A stretch of 64,000 nt of DNA from Bradyrhizobium sp. 149 (GTDB taxonomy: Bacteria > Pseudomonadota > Alphaproteobacteria > Rhizobiales > Xanthobacteraceae), in assembly GCF_023073915.1 (NCBI RefSeq), contig NZ_JADPKK010000022.1, forward strand, positions 186,001-250,000. Direction: 5' to 3'. Under the pieces are notes generated by a model. The model did no database searches. It was not told the origin of the DNA and saw nothing but the letters and a program-made list of their open reading frames with translations. A program made the translations under genes and the position numbers. Each line of letters starts with the position of its first letter. Positions within the stretch are counted from its first letter, which is position 1. Positions 40,705 to 49,716 of this stretch are shown here, in pieces.

Positions 40705-42315
40705 ATGAAGTTGGTTAAGAGCCTTTTGCTCGGTTCCGCGGCGGGTCTGATCGCCGTTGGCGGAGCGCAGGCAGCCGATCTCCCCGTGAAGGCCAAAGCG
40801 GTCGAATACGTGAAGATCTGCTCCCTGTACGGTGCGGGTTTCTACTACATCCCGGGCACCGACACCTGCATCAAGCTGGGTGGTTACCTGCGCGCTGAAG
40901 TTGCGCTGGGCACCAACTCGGACTTCGGTGGCGGTCTGAACGTTTCGAGCCAGGGCGCGAACGGTGCACGTAACCGTCTGACGAACTACTACACCATGCG
41001 CGCTCGTGAAGATCTCAACATCGACACGCGCACCGCGACCGAGTACGGCGTTGTCCGTACCTTCTTCGACGGCGTGTTCTCCTGGACGTCCGGCAACTAC
41101 GTCGGCACCGGCAGCGCCACCGGCACCACCGCCTACAGCGGCACGCTGGCTGCGGCTACCAACCCGGGCGCGACCACCACGGGCCTGTTCGGTTCGGGCT
41201 CCGGTTCGGTTAACGGCACCGACAGCAACACCTCGGGCGGTTCGCTCGGCGTGTACTACGCCTTCATCCAGTTCGCCGGCTTCACGATGGGTAAGGCCGT
41301 GTCGCAGTTCGACGCGCCCTGGACCAACTATCCCGGCAACAACTTCGACAGCCTCGTCGGCGGTTCCGGCACGGTCACTGGTGTCAACCAGTTCACCTAC
41401 ACCGCTGACTTCGGTCAGGGCGTGACGGCGTCGTTCTCGGCTGAAGACGTTTCCTCGTACTATCAGGCCGGCAACCTGAACATGACCGGCGCGTCTGCGT
41501 CCGGCATGCTCAGCGGCGCCTACGGCTCCAACGCCATCGGCGGCACCCGTTCGCCGAACCTCGTTGGTATGGTGCGTGTCGACCAGGCCTGGGGTCTCTT
41601 CCAGGCGTCGGTGGCTGCGCATGACAACCACGTCGGTTACTACGGCGCGTCCGAGGCGACTGGCCACCCCGACGACAAGTGGGGTTGGGCGGTTCAGCTG
41701 GCTCTGTCGATCAAGAACATCCCGACTGGTGCGGGTGACGTGATCAACATTTCGGGCGTCTACACCGACGGTGCGACCCGCTACAACTTCCAGAACCTGG
41801 CGGGCAGCACCTACTCGATGTGGGGAACCACGAGCACGGGTAACTACGGCAGCGTCGGCTTCGCCACCGCTCCCGACACCGTGTACGTCACTGGCAGCCA
41901 GCAGGAAACGGTCAAGACCTGGGGCTTCCGCGGTGCTTACACCCATAACTGGGATCCATACTGGAACACCGCGATCTACGGTGCCTACGCTCAGGCGCAG
42001 TACGGCACTCTCGCCAAGACCACGCTCTGCGGCGCCGGTGGTGCTGGTGGTGGTGTGTTCGGTGCTGGGTTCGCCGGCGTGACCTCGTGTAACCCGGACT
42101 TCGCGATCGGCCAGGTGGGTCTCATCACCCGCTGGACCCCGGTCAAGAACCTGACGTTCTCGGCTGACGTTGCCTGGACCCACCTCGACCAGAAGTATGC
42201 TGGTTCGGTGACCCCGGCTGCCACGATCGCTGTCCCGGCCAAGCCGGCTGCGACCTACGACCTCAAGGATCAGGACTCGGTCGTTCTGCTCCTCCGCGCT
42301 CAGCGCAACTGGTAA
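40705..42315 (+). CDS. Alphaproteobacterial general porin
   Basis: A 536-residue outer-membrane beta-barrel with a signal peptide (MKLVKSLLLGSAAGLIAVGG ending AQA). The mature start AADLPVKAKAVEYVKICSLY, with the disulfide-forming GAGFYYIPGTDTCIKLGGYL, is diagnostic of the Porin_2 family. The barrel continues with alternating aromatic strands and ends in a terminal aromatic residue (RAQRNW), the usual BAM signal. A Gly/Thr/Ser-rich loop near residues 130-175 is probably surface-exposed. GGAGGT precedes the start and a very strong terminator follows. Such porins are highly expressed general diffusion channels. Confidence 0.96.
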   Translation: MKLVKSLLLGSAAGLIAVGGAQAADLPVKAKAVEYVKICSLYGAGFYYIPGTDTCIKLGGYLRAEVALGTNSDFGGGLNVSSQGANGARNRLTNYYTMRAREDLNIDTRTATEYGVVRTFFDGVFSWTSGNYVGTGSATGTTAYSGTLAAATNPGATTTGLFGSGSGSVNGTDSNTSGGSLGVYYAFIQFAGFTMGKAVSQFDAPWTNYPGNNFDSLVGGSGTVTGVNQFTYTADFGQGVTASFSAEDVSSYYQAGNLNMTGASASGMLSGAYGSNAIGGTRSPNLVGMVRVDQAWGLFQASVAAHDNHVGYYGASEATGHPDDKWGWAVQLALSIKNIPTGAGDVINISGVYTDGATRYNFQNLAGSTYSMWGTTSTGNYGSVGFATAPDTVYVTGSQQETVKTWGFRGAYTHNWDPYWNTAIYGAYAQAQYGTLAKTTLCGAGGAGGGVFGAGFAGVTSCNPDFAIGQVGLITRWTPVKNLTFSADVAWTHLDQKYAGSVTPAATIAVPAKPAATYDLKDQDSVVLLLRAQRNW

Positions 42316-42339
42316 GTTCGGTCTAACGACCTGACAGAG

Positions 42340-42370
42340 AGCCCCGGCGGGAAACCGCCGGGGCTTTTTC
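42340..42370 (+). terminator. Rho-independent terminator of the porin gene
   Basis: An 11-bp perfect stem AGCCCCGGCGG/CCGCCGGGGCT with a GAAA tetraloop is followed by TTTTTCTTTT. It begins 25 bp after the stop codon. Confidence 0.96.
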
Positions 42371-42854
42371 TTTTGCCGGCGGTGCTTGTTCTCGCCTCTG
42401 CCCCATGGCGGCCGCGTTGGAGCGTCGCCGTCTGTTGCTCGATCCTTCCTCGCGACCTGATCGAAGCTGCTGCGGGAGAGGGATCTCTGCGCTGCACGCC
42501 ATCCCGAGCGAGGCGAGCGGCTCTGACCGTCGCTGACGACGTGGTCTGTAACGCCCCGCCGATCTGATGTTCAGCCGGAAGGGATCGACGCCCTCATCTT
42601 TGAGCCGCAGGGCAACGGAGAGCTCGCCAATCTGACGGCGGCCCTGCAGCTCGCGAAGCGCTTGGCAGCCCCACAAGGTTCTGGCAGTTCCCGAGGTTCT
42701 GGCGGTCTCCAGGACTCTGGCAGCCCGCCAAAGGGCGTGCCGAGAAAGCCAGCCTGACGATCGCACTCTAGCTCTTCTTCGGTGGCTCAACTCCCGGCGA
42801 GGACGGCGCTCGCCACAAGGGGCTTCCCGGCAGCGTGTCGAAGGAGAATGGCCG
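42371..42854. other. Gene-poor stretch with a possible ORF remnant
   Basis: 484 bp between the porin terminator and the transglycosylase stop. On the plus strand, 42550-42755, a frame without an ATG reads GIDALIFEPQGNGELANLTA then a Gly/Ser/Pro-rich tail to a stop, which looks like a decayed protein end. The minus-strand frame at 42323-42877 is Arg-rich and overlaps the terminator, so I do not call it. Confidence 0.35.
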
Positions 42855-45338
42855 CTATTCCACGCTGCCGGCGCCACGGCGCAAATCGGCCTCGATCTGC
42901 AACCGCGTGCCGCCGCCGAAGCGGGCGCGGTAGACCTGAAGGTTCTCCATGATCCGCTGCACGTAGTTGCGCGTCTCGGAGAACGGGATCAGCTCGACCC
43001 AGTCGACCGCATCGACCTTCGGGTCGCGCGGATCGCCATAGCGATCGATCCACTTCTTCACGCTGCCGCGGCCGGCATTGTAGGCGGCGAAGGTCATGAT
43101 GTAGGAGCCGCGATAGTCCTCGAGCAGCCCGCCGAGCTCGGCCGAACCGAGCGTGGCGTTGTAGACCGAATCGTTCTTCAGCCGCCCCAGATCGTAGGTC
43201 CCGCCGTGCCGCTTGCAGACATAGCGCGCGGCGTCCGGTGTCACCTGCATCAGCCCATAGGCCTGCGCCGGCGAGACCACCGAGGGGTTGAAGGCGCTCT
43301 CCTGCCGCGCGATGGCGTAGACGATGCTGCGCTCGACCTGGGGGCCGATCGGCGTGAACTGCGGAATGCCGTTGACGGGATAGGCATAGAAATCGAACGG
43401 CAGCCCACGATTCAGCGCGGCCTTGCCGAGCAGCAGCATGCCGCGCGCGTCGCTGTAGCGCTGGGTGAGCTCGCCGAGGCCGGCAAGCGCTTCGGGATCG
43501 CCGTTCTCGCCCATGTCGGCGAGGACAGGCACCGCCATCTCACGCTCGTCGAGCTCGTAGAGCAGCTGCGCGGCGCGCACGATCTCCAGCCGTTCGGCAC
43601 CGCGGCTGCGCGGCTGAGCGTTGAGCTCAATCTGCGGCAGGCCGAGCTTGGCGCGTGCGAGCTGGCCGTAATAGCTGGTGGATTGCTCGGCTGCCCGCGC
43701 GTAGGCGTTGCGCGCCTCCTGCTGGCGGCCTGCAGCTTCGGCGGCGCGGCCCTGCCAGTAGCCGGCGCGTGCCAAAGTGGTCGGATTCACGCTGCCGATC
43801 CCGATGCGGGCAAAATGCTGGGTGGCGGAAGCGGGATCGTTGAGGAAACGCAGCGCGATCCAGCCGGCGGTGAACTCCTGCTCGGTCTTGTAGATGTCGC
43901 GCGAGGGCAGGGCCGCATCGCGCGCGATCAGATAGGCGCTGCGGAATTCCTCGGTGTCGATCATCTTGCGCGCCAGGAGGCGCCGCTCGATCCACCATTC
44001 GTCGAGATTGTAGAGCCGGCCCGGATCCTTCGGTGCCGACAGCATGAGCTGGGCGGCTTCCGCAAATTTCTCCTCGCGGCGCAGCAACTGGATCTTGCTG
44101 AAGATGAAGCCGGGATCGCCGTGCAGCTCACGCGGCACGGCTTCGAGCAGCGCTCGCGCGTTCGGCGCTTTCTTGAGGGAGGCGATGCGGGCCTTGGCGA
44201 GTGCGACATAGCCGGCCCCGAGGCGCTTTGCAGCACGCAGTGCGGCCTCGTTCTCGCTGCCGTAGAGCAGCGTGTCCATCCGCGCCTTCTGATCGCCGGG
44301 CGTCAGCAGCGCGCCGAACTGGTCGAGTGCGTTGTTCTCGGTGTCTTCCGACATCGGGTCGCTGCGCCAGGCATCGCGCACCAATCGTTCGGCGTTGGCG
44401 CGGTCGCCGCGCGCCAGCATCGCCTTGGCGAGCGTGAAGCGCCCCTTGGCGGACACGGGGGATTCGTTCTCGAACCACGACCAGGCGACCGAATCGTCGC
44501 GCCGGTCGTCCCACATCGCGGCCTCCAGGCGCCGGCGCAGGAAGGTCTGCGACGGCCAGCTCGGATTGGCGGACAGGAAGGCGCGGTAGCGCTCCGCGGT
44601 CGCGCCATTGTCCTCGCTGCGAAGGATGATCCATTCCGCGAGTTTTCGCGCCACGGGATCGGAGATCGCGGCCGCGGCATTGGTGGCGTCGGCCGACTTG
44701 CGCTTGCGCACGAGCTCGATGACGGTCTCCAGCGTGTCCTTGTCGGCTTGCGACGTCGAGGAGGTCGCAGCAATTGCGGCCGGCGTGACCGGCTTGCGCG
44801 GCGCGGCATGCTGGCGGGTCGCCGGAGCCAGGACAGGAGCCGCGAGGGGTTTGGCGGGGGCCGGGGCGGTCGGTCTGACGGTGGCCGTCACCGCCGGCGC
44901 GGGGGCGGCTTTGGGAGGCGAACCGTTGGCGGTCGGCGCTGGTTTTGGCGCGACGGCCGCAGGCTTCGGCTTGTCCTTCGCGGGTTCCTTGCCTGCGTTC
45001 TTGCCGGCGTTCTTGCCCGCATCCTTGTCGCCATCCTTGGCAGGCTTTTTCCCGCCATCCTTGGCGGCAGCGCTGGGTACACTCTTGCCCGCATCCTTGC
45101 CCGCGCCCTTAGCAGCGTCCTTCGAAGTGTCCTTGCCGGTTCCCGTGGATGATCCCTTGGACGACCCCTTCGCAGTGTCCTTGGCGGCTGGCTTGGCGGT
45201 ATCCTTGGCGCTGTCCTTGGCACCTTCGGCGGTCGTCTCATTCGACTTGGCCCAGGCGGCGCAGCCGACCGACAGCCCTGCGATCAGGCACACGACCAAA
45301 CCGGTCGATCGCCATGCGGCACGCGGAAAGGAGGTCAC
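42855..45338 (-). CDS. Soluble lytic murein transglycosylase with Lys/Ala-rich N-terminal region
   Basis: A periplasmic protein of about 827 residues that cleaves peptidoglycan glycan strands to 1,6-anhydro-muropeptides. A signal peptide (STGLVVCLIAGLSVGCAAWA) is followed by about 170 low-complexity residues (AKDTAKGSSKGSSTGTGKD, then Pro/Ala). A long superhelical U-domain precedes the C-terminal SLT domain with the catalytic Glu in YAIARQESAFNPSVVSPAQA, then YGLMQVTPDAARYVC and TFAAYNAGRGSVKKWI. The start is taken as GTG 45338; an upstream TTG would spoil the signal peptide. The charged linker probably spans or binds the wall. It is divergent from dapA. Confidence 0.93.
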   Translation of the reverse strand: MTSFPRAAWRSTGLVVCLIAGLSVGCAAWAKSNETTAEGAKDSAKDTAKPAAKDTAKGSSKGSSTGTGKDTSKDAAKGAGKDAGKSVPSAAAKDGGKKPAKDGDKDAGKNAGKNAGKEPAKDKPKPAAVAPKPAPTANGSPPKAAPAPAVTATVRPTAPAPAKPLAAPVLAPATRQHAAPRKPVTPAAIAATSSTSQADKDTLETVIELVRKRKSADATNAAAAISDPVARKLAEWIILRSEDNGATAERYRAFLSANPSWPSQTFLRRRLEAAMWDDRRDDSVAWSWFENESPVSAKGRFTLAKAMLARGDRANAERLVRDAWRSDPMSEDTENNALDQFGALLTPGDQKARMDTLLYGSENEAALRAAKRLGAGYVALAKARIASLKKAPNARALLEAVPRELHGDPGFIFSKIQLLRREEKFAEAAQLMLSAPKDPGRLYNLDEWWIERRLLARKMIDTEEFRSAYLIARDAALPSRDIYKTEQEFTAGWIALRFLNDPASATQHFARIGIGSVNPTTLARAGYWQGRAAEAAGRQQEARNAYARAAEQSTSYYGQLARAKLGLPQIELNAQPRSRGAERLEIVRAAQLLYELDEREMAVPVLADMGENGDPEALAGLGELTQRYSDARGMLLLGKAALNRGLPFDFYAYPVNGIPQFTPIGPQVERSIVYAIARQESAFNPSVVSPAQAYGLMQVTPDAARYVCKRHGGTYDLGRLKNDSVYNATLGSAELGGLLEDYRGSYIMTFAAYNAGRGSVKKWIDRYGDPRDPKVDAVDWVELIPFSETRNYVQRIMENLQVYRARFGGGTRLQIEADLRRGAGSVE

Positions 45339-45577
45339 GGCGTTTCGTCGCCCCGAATCAGTCAAATGGCTCAAGACCCGATTGTACAAGATTTGGCTGT
45401 ATTTGATTGAATATGCGGACAAAATACCAACAGCCGCTTACGTTGCCGGGTTTGCACCACCACCGCGGCAAAATCGCGGCTAAACCGTGCGTCACACGGA
45501 AGGGGGTCTTTTACCGGCGGGATAGACCCGATATGAATGCGGCTTGCTCTCGAGATCGCCGCGTACGGAGGAAGTCC

Positions 45578-46468
45578 ATGGCAGCCAAGACAAAATTCCG
45601 GGGATCGTTTACCGCCTTGGTCACGCCATTCAAGAACGGCTCGCTGGACGAGGCGGCGTTCCGCTCCCTGGTCAACTGGCAGATTTCAGAGGGCACCAAT
45701 GGTCTGGTCCCGGTCGGCACCACCGGCGAGAGCCCGACGCTGAGCCACGACGAGCACAAGAAGGTCGTGGAATGGTGCATCGAGGAAGCAAAGGGCCGCG
45801 TGCCCGTCGTCGCCGGCGCCGGCTCCAACTCGACCAAGGAGGCGATCGAGCTCGCCCAGCATGCCGAGAAGGCGGGCGCGAACGCGGTTCTGGTCGTGAC
45901 GCCCTACTACAACAAGCCGACCCAGGAAGGCATGTACCAGCACTTCAAGGCGATCAACGACGCCATCGCAATTCCGATCATCATCTACAACATCCCGCCG
46001 CGCTCGGTGATCGACATGTCGGTCGACACCATGAAACGGCTGTGGGAGCTGAAGAACATCGCCGGCGTCAAGGACGCTACCGCCAGCATGGTGCGCGTCT
46101 CACAGCAGCGCGCGGCGATGGGCGAGGACTTCAACCAGCTCTCGGGCGAGGACGCGACCATCCTCGGCTACATGGCCCATGGCGGCCATGGCTGCATCTC
46201 GGTGACATCGAACGTCGCGCCGCGGCTGTGCTCGGAGTTCCAGGCCGCCTGGGCGAAGGGCGATCATGCCACCGCGCTGAAGCTGCACGACAAGTTGATG
46301 CCGCTGCACAACAACCTCTTCATCGAGAGCAATCCGGCGCCGATCAAGTATGCGCTATCGCTGCTCGGCAAGCTGGACGAGGCGCTGCGGCTGCCGATGG
46401 TGCCGGTCACCGAGCCGACCCGCGTTGCCGTGCGCAGCGCGATGGTTCATGCTGGCCTCATCAACTGA
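45578..46468 (+). CDS. dapA: 4-hydroxy-tetrahydrodipicolinate synthase
   Basis: A 296-residue class I aldolase-fold enzyme condensing pyruvate and aspartate semialdehyde, the first committed step to lysine and meso-diaminopimelate. Marks are GTNGLVPVGTTGESPTLSHD (TTGE pocket), VVTPYYNKPTQEGMYQHF (catalytic Tyr), YNIPPRSVIDM (Arg-containing loop) and the Schiff-base Lys in IAGVKDATAS. GGAGGAAG precedes the ATG at 45578, ruling out longer frames. mscL follows in the same direction. Confidence 0.97.
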   Translation: MAAKTKFRGSFTALVTPFKNGSLDEAAFRSLVNWQISEGTNGLVPVGTTGESPTLSHDEHKKVVEWCIEEAKGRVPVVAGAGSNSTKEAIELAQHAEKAGANAVLVVTPYYNKPTQEGMYQHFKAINDAIAIPIIIYNIPPRSVIDMSVDTMKRLWELKNIAGVKDATASMVRVSQQRAAMGEDFNQLSGEDATILGYMAHGGHGCISVTSNVAPRLCSEFQAAWAKGDHATALKLHDKLMPLHNNLFIESNPAPIKYALSLLGKLDEALRLPMVPVTEPTRVAVRSAMVHAGLIN

Positions 46469-46521
46469 CGCGCTAGCCGATCGGGGAGCTGTTGATGGGG
46501 GTCGAGGAAAGGGGCACGCGG

Positions 46522-46938
46522 ATGCTCAAGGAGTTCCGCGAGTTCGCCATGAAGGGCAACGTCGTCGATCTCGCAGTCGGCGTCATCATCGGAGCGGCCT
46601 TCGGCGCCATCGTTACTTCGCTGGTCGGCGACGTGATCATGCCGATCATCGGTGCGGCCACCGGCGGCCTCGACTTCTCGAACTACTTCACGCCGCTTTC
46701 GAGCAAGGTCACCGCCGCAAATCTCGCGGACGCAAAAAAGCAGGGTGCCGTCTTGGCTTGGGGCAACTTCCTCACGCTGACGATCAACTTCATCATCATT
46801 GCCTTCGTGCTGTTCCTGGTGATCCGTGCCATGAACAAGTTGAAGCGCAAGGACGATGCGGAACCTGCCGTTCCACCAAAGCCGTCGGCCGAGGTCGAGC
46901 TGCTGACCGAGATCCGCGATCTCCTCAAGAAGTCTTGA
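46522..46938 (+). CDS. mscL: Large-conductance mechanosensitive channel
   Basis: The 138-residue channel opens under membrane tension to release solutes in osmotic downshock. The N-terminal amphipathic helix and TM1 read MLKEFREFAMKGNVVDLAVG then VIIGAAFGAIVTSLVGDVIM; TM2 is FIIIAFVLFLVIRAMNKLK; the C-terminal helical bundle (VELLTEIRDLLKKS) is present. The ATG at 46522 matches the usual start; an ATG at 46495 with GGGAG 7 nt before it could add nine residues. It lies 53 bp after dapA. Confidence 0.96.
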   Translation: MLKEFREFAMKGNVVDLAVGVIIGAAFGAIVTSLVGDVIMPIIGAATGGLDFSNYFTPLSSKVTAANLADAKKQGAVLAWGNFLTLTINFIIIAFVLFLVIRAMNKLKRKDDAEPAVPPKPSAEVELLTEIRDLLKKS

Positions 46939-47013
46939 CGCGCGCGCTTCATCCAAACTGTTAGCGTCCACGCGCATCTCGATCAGGTTTGTCTTCCAGG
47001 TTTTGAACAAGCG

Positions 47014-47487
47014 ATGGCCGATAAGAACGAACGTCCGATCAAGGTCATGGCGGAAAACCGCAAGGCCCGCTTCAACTACGCCATCGAGGATACGATCGAG
47101 GTCGGCATTGCGCTCACCGGCACCGAGGTCAAGTCGATCCGCAACGGCAAGAGCACGATCGCGGAGTCCTACGCCGATTCCAAGGACGGCGAGATCTGGC
47201 TGATCAACGCCACCATTCCGGAATATCTCCAGGGCAACCGCTTCAATCACGAGCCGAAGCGGCCGCGAAAACTGCTGCTGCATCGCAAGCAGATCAACAA
47301 GCTGATGGGCGCAGTCGATCGCGAAGGCATGACGCTGATCCCGCTCAAGCTTTACTTCAACGAGCGTGGTCGCGCCAAATTGCAGCTCGCGGTCGCGAAA
47401 GGCAAGAAGCTGCACGACAAGCGGGAGAGCGAGAAGAAGCGCGACTGGAGCCGGGAGAAGGGCCGCCTGATGCGGGCGAGGGGATAG
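47014..47487 (+). CDS. smpB: SsrA-binding protein
   Basis: A 157-residue partner of tmRNA in trans-translation, rescuing stalled ribosomes. The OB-barrel contains VMAENRKARFNYAIEDTIEV, GIALTGTEVKSIRNGKSTIA, RPRKLLLHRKQINKLMG and LIPLKLYFNERGRAKLQLAV. The basic C-terminal tail (KKLHDKRESEKKRDWSREKG) enters the empty mRNA channel. The peroxiredoxin gene starts 4 bp later. Confidence 0.97.
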   Translation: MADKNERPIKVMAENRKARFNYAIEDTIEVGIALTGTEVKSIRNGKSTIAESYADSKDGEIWLINATIPEYLQGNRFNHEPKRPRKLLLHRKQINKLMGAVDREGMTLIPLKLYFNERGRAKLQLAVAKGKKLHDKRESEKKRDWSREKGRLMRARG

Positions 47488-47491
47488 CGGG

Positions 47492-48085
47492 ATGACTCAG
47501 AGAAACCTGATGGAGGTCGATTGGACCCGGATTCCCGCCCCCACGGACGACGGCGGTGCCGCGCACCTGAAAGGCATGACGCTGCCGCCGGTCAGCCTGC
47601 TCGCCACTGACGACACCTCAGTCGCGCTGTCGGCGCTGCGTGGCCGGACCGTGGTGTTCGCCTATCCGCGCACCGGCGAGCCCGGCAAGATCGCGCTGGT
47701 CGACGATTGGGACATGATCCCGGGCGCGCGCGGCTGCACCCCGCAGACTTGCGCGTTTCGCGATCTGTTCGCCGAGCTGAAGGCTGCCGGCGCCGCGCAG
47801 GTGTTCGGCCTCTCGACCCAGAGCAACGCATACCAGACCGAGATGGCCTCGCGGCTGCATCTGCCGTTTCCTGTGCTCTCGGACGAGAAGCTGGCGCTCA
47901 CGCGCGCCCTGAATTTGCCGAGCATGGAGGTCGCAGGCCTGACGCTGATCAAGCGCCTCGCGCTGATCGTCGACGACGCCAGGATCACGCATGTGTTCTA
48001 TCCGGTGTTTCCGCCCGACCGGAACGCCGGCGATGTCCTGGACTGGCTGAAGGCCAATCCGGCGAAGAGCTTGTCGAAGAATTAG
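47492..48085 (+). CDS. Peroxiredoxin (AhpC/TSA/PrxQ-like)
   Basis: A 197-residue thioredoxin-fold peroxidase. The active-site segment reads VFAYPRTGEPGK and, after a short insert, GARGCTPQTCAFRDLFAEL, with the peroxidatic Cys in GCTPQTC and a second Cys five residues on, the 1-Cys/atypical 2-Cys arrangement of PrxQ. VFGLSTQSNAYQTEMASRLH and FPVLSDEKLALTRALNLP continue the fold. Likely reduces peroxides with thioredoxin. It is 4 bp after smpB and its end overlaps the convergent glycosylase gene by 4 bp. Confidence 0.9.
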   Translation: MTQRNLMEVDWTRIPAPTDDGGAAHLKGMTLPPVSLLATDDTSVALSALRGRTVVFAYPRTGEPGKIALVDDWDMIPGARGCTPQTCAFRDLFAELKAAGAAQVFGLSTQSNAYQTEMASRLHLPFPVLSDEKLALTRALNLPSMEVAGLTLIKRLALIVDDARITHVFYPVFPPDRNAGDVLDWLKANPAKSLSKN

Positions 48086-48759
48086 CCGATGTCGGCCTTC
48101 ACCTTCGCGAACACGGAGCGGAACATGTCCGGCGTCAGTACGCGGGTGTTCGTGTTGTAGCGCGAGCAGTGATAGCTGTCGTAGAGCCTGAATGCGCCGG
48201 CCGGATGCACGGCGCCGTGGCCGAAGGGGGCTTGCGATCCTTTCAAATTCAGCGGCTTGAGCACGCTGTCGTGCGCAATCCGCCCGAGGGCGACGATCGC
48301 GCGCAGGTTCGGCATCGTTGCGAGATTCGCCGCAAGAAACCGCCGGCAGGTGTTGATCTCGATCGGCAGCGGCTTGTTCAGCGGCGGCACGCAATGCACC
48401 GCATTGGCGATACGACAGTCGACCAGCTTCAGGCCGTCGTCGGGACGCGCCTGATACTTGCCCTTGGCGAAGCCGTATTCGAGCAGCGTGGCGTAGAGCA
48501 GGTCGCCGGCATAATCGCCGGTGAAGGGACGACCGGTGCGGTTCGCGCCCTGCATCCCCGGCGCGAGACCGACGATCAGGAGGCGCGCCTTGATGTCGCC
48601 GAAAGGCGCAACCGGCGCATTATGCCACAATGGCTCGCGCGCGCGGTTCGCCTCGCGAAAGGCGACCAGGCGCGGACAGAGCGGACAGTCACGGTCGGGT
48701 ACGAGGGTGGGGGAGGCCTGGTGGCTTGACCGGGTCGCCTCACTCCTCGAAGTCGTCAT
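48082..48759 (-). CDS. Family 5 (UDGb-type) uracil-DNA glycosylase
   Basis: A 225-residue base-excision enzyme with an iron-sulfur cluster. Cluster cysteines are in DCPLCPRLVAF and in HCVPPLNKPLPIEINTCRRF. Motif A reads GLAPGMQGANRTGRPFTGD, which has Ala and Gly where family 1 has a catalytic Asp, as in family 5. Motif 3 is SYHCSRYNTNTRVLT, matching the HVSxxNxNT pattern of UDGb rather than HPS. It therefore acts on uracil, and perhaps hypoxanthine, in DNA. The ATG at 48759 overlaps the NYN gene by 20 bp, so the two are coupled. Confidence 0.9.
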   Translation of the reverse strand: MTTSRSEATRSSHQASPTLVPDRDCPLCPRLVAFREANRAREPLWHNAPVAPFGDIKARLLIVGLAPGMQGANRTGRPFTGDYAGDLLYATLLEYGFAKGKYQARPDDGLKLVDCRIANAVHCVPPLNKPLPIEINTCRRFLAANLATMPNLRAIVALGRIAHDSVLKPLNLKGSQAPFGHGAVHPAGAFRLYDSYHCSRYNTNTRVLTPDMFRSVFAKVKADIG

Positions 48760-49387
48760 CGCCCCTCGCCGGCGCCATCGTGGTCGCGCGCTGGAGGAAC
48801 TGCGGGGCGTGGTGGCGCGCCTCGCGCTCGCCGCGGTCACGCGGGGCGGGGCGTTCGGACGGGTCGCGGCCGAGCTTGGACTGCAGCTCGACGAGGTCGG
48901 TGAAGACGTCGGCCTGGCGGCGCAACTCGTCGGCGATCATCGGCGGCTGGCTGGCGATCGTGGAAATCACGGTGACCCGTACGCCGCGACGCTGAACGGC
49001 CTCGACCAGCGAGCGGAAGTCGCCGTCACCCGAGAACAGCACCATCTGGTCGATATGCTCGGCGAGCTCCATGGCGTTCACGGCGAGCTCGATGTCCATG
49101 TTGCCCTTGACCTTGCGGCGGCCGGAGGCGTCGATGAACTCCTTGGTCGCCTTGGTGACGACGGTGTAGCCGTTGTAGTCGAGCCAGTCGATCAGGGGCC
49201 GGATCGAGGAGTACTCCTGATCCTCGATGATGGCGGTGTAGTAGAAGGCCCTAAGCAGCGTCCCGCGGCTCTGAAACTCCTTCAGCAGGCGCTTGTAATC
49301 GATGTCAAAGCCGAGAGTTTTCGCGGTCGCATAGAGATTGGCTCCATCGATGAAGAGCGCGATCTTGTCGGTAGAGGAAGGTGACAT
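48740..49387 (-). CDS. NYN-domain (LabA/DUF88-like) protein
   Basis: A 215-residue protein of the PIN-like NYN nuclease fold. Acidic residues lie in IALFIDGANLYATAK, KVKGNMDIELAVNAMELAEH and VLFSGDGDFRSLVEAVQRRG, the expected metal-binding set, so RNase activity is plausible. The C-terminal 50 residues are charged and disordered (ERPAPRDRGEREARHH). It overlaps the uracil-DNA glycosylase gene and is divergent from rpoZ across 329 bp. Bacterial NYN proteins of this branch are largely uncharacterised. Confidence 0.9.
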   Translation of the reverse strand: MSPSSTDKIALFIDGANLYATAKTLGFDIDYKRLLKEFQSRGTLLRAFYYTAIIEDQEYSSIRPLIDWLDYNGYTVVTKATKEFIDASGRRKVKGNMDIELAVNAMELAEHIDQMVLFSGDGDFRSLVEAVQRRGVRVTVISTIASQPPMIADELRRQADVFTDLVELQSKLGRDPSERPAPRDRGEREARHHAPQFLQRATTMAPARGDDDFEE

Positions 49388-49716
49388 TCAGTTTGCTCGC
49401 GTAGAGTTTGTGATTGATCGTTTATTGTTGGCGCGGCGACAGCAAGCCGCGCAATTCTAAAGTCCTGCCGAAACCCGTCGAAACCGCAAATCCGGAGAAG
49501 TCGGGGCAATCAAGGTATAGTTATGGCGGACTTGCAAACACCCGGCGCCAGCGTCCCCGGCAGCCCGGGAAACCACCCATCCCAGCCCCAATGTGGGGGT
49601 AGCAGAGCCGTTTGGCGAGGCCAAATCACAAATTGGTCTTGCGAAACTCTCCCGGCCCCTATAACTAGCGCCATTCATCCACATATTTCGTCCCACCCAC
49701 AACGGAGCGACAGTCG
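49388..49716. other. Intergenic stretch upstream of rpoZ
   Basis: 329 bp between divergent NYN and rpoZ genes. It must hold both promoters. A GC-rich middle (CCCGGCGCCAGCGTCCCCGG) is flanked by AT-richer parts; no sigma-factor site is clear enough to claim. Confidence 0.4.

Noticed and set aside
40681..42183. A 500-residue minus-strand frame across the porin gene
   Set aside because: It is an antisense shadow of a certain porin, with Arg/Val/Gly-rich composition and no family. Codon bias of the porin explains the open frame.
42323..42877. A 184-residue minus-strand protein
   Set aside because: It overlaps both the porin terminator and the end of the transglycosylase gene and is mostly Arg/Ser.
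43206..45152. A 648-residue plus-strand frame across the lytic transglycosylase
   Set aside because: Antisense shadow; low-complexity Arg/Gly content and no recognisable domain, while the minus-strand frame has a full SLT domain.
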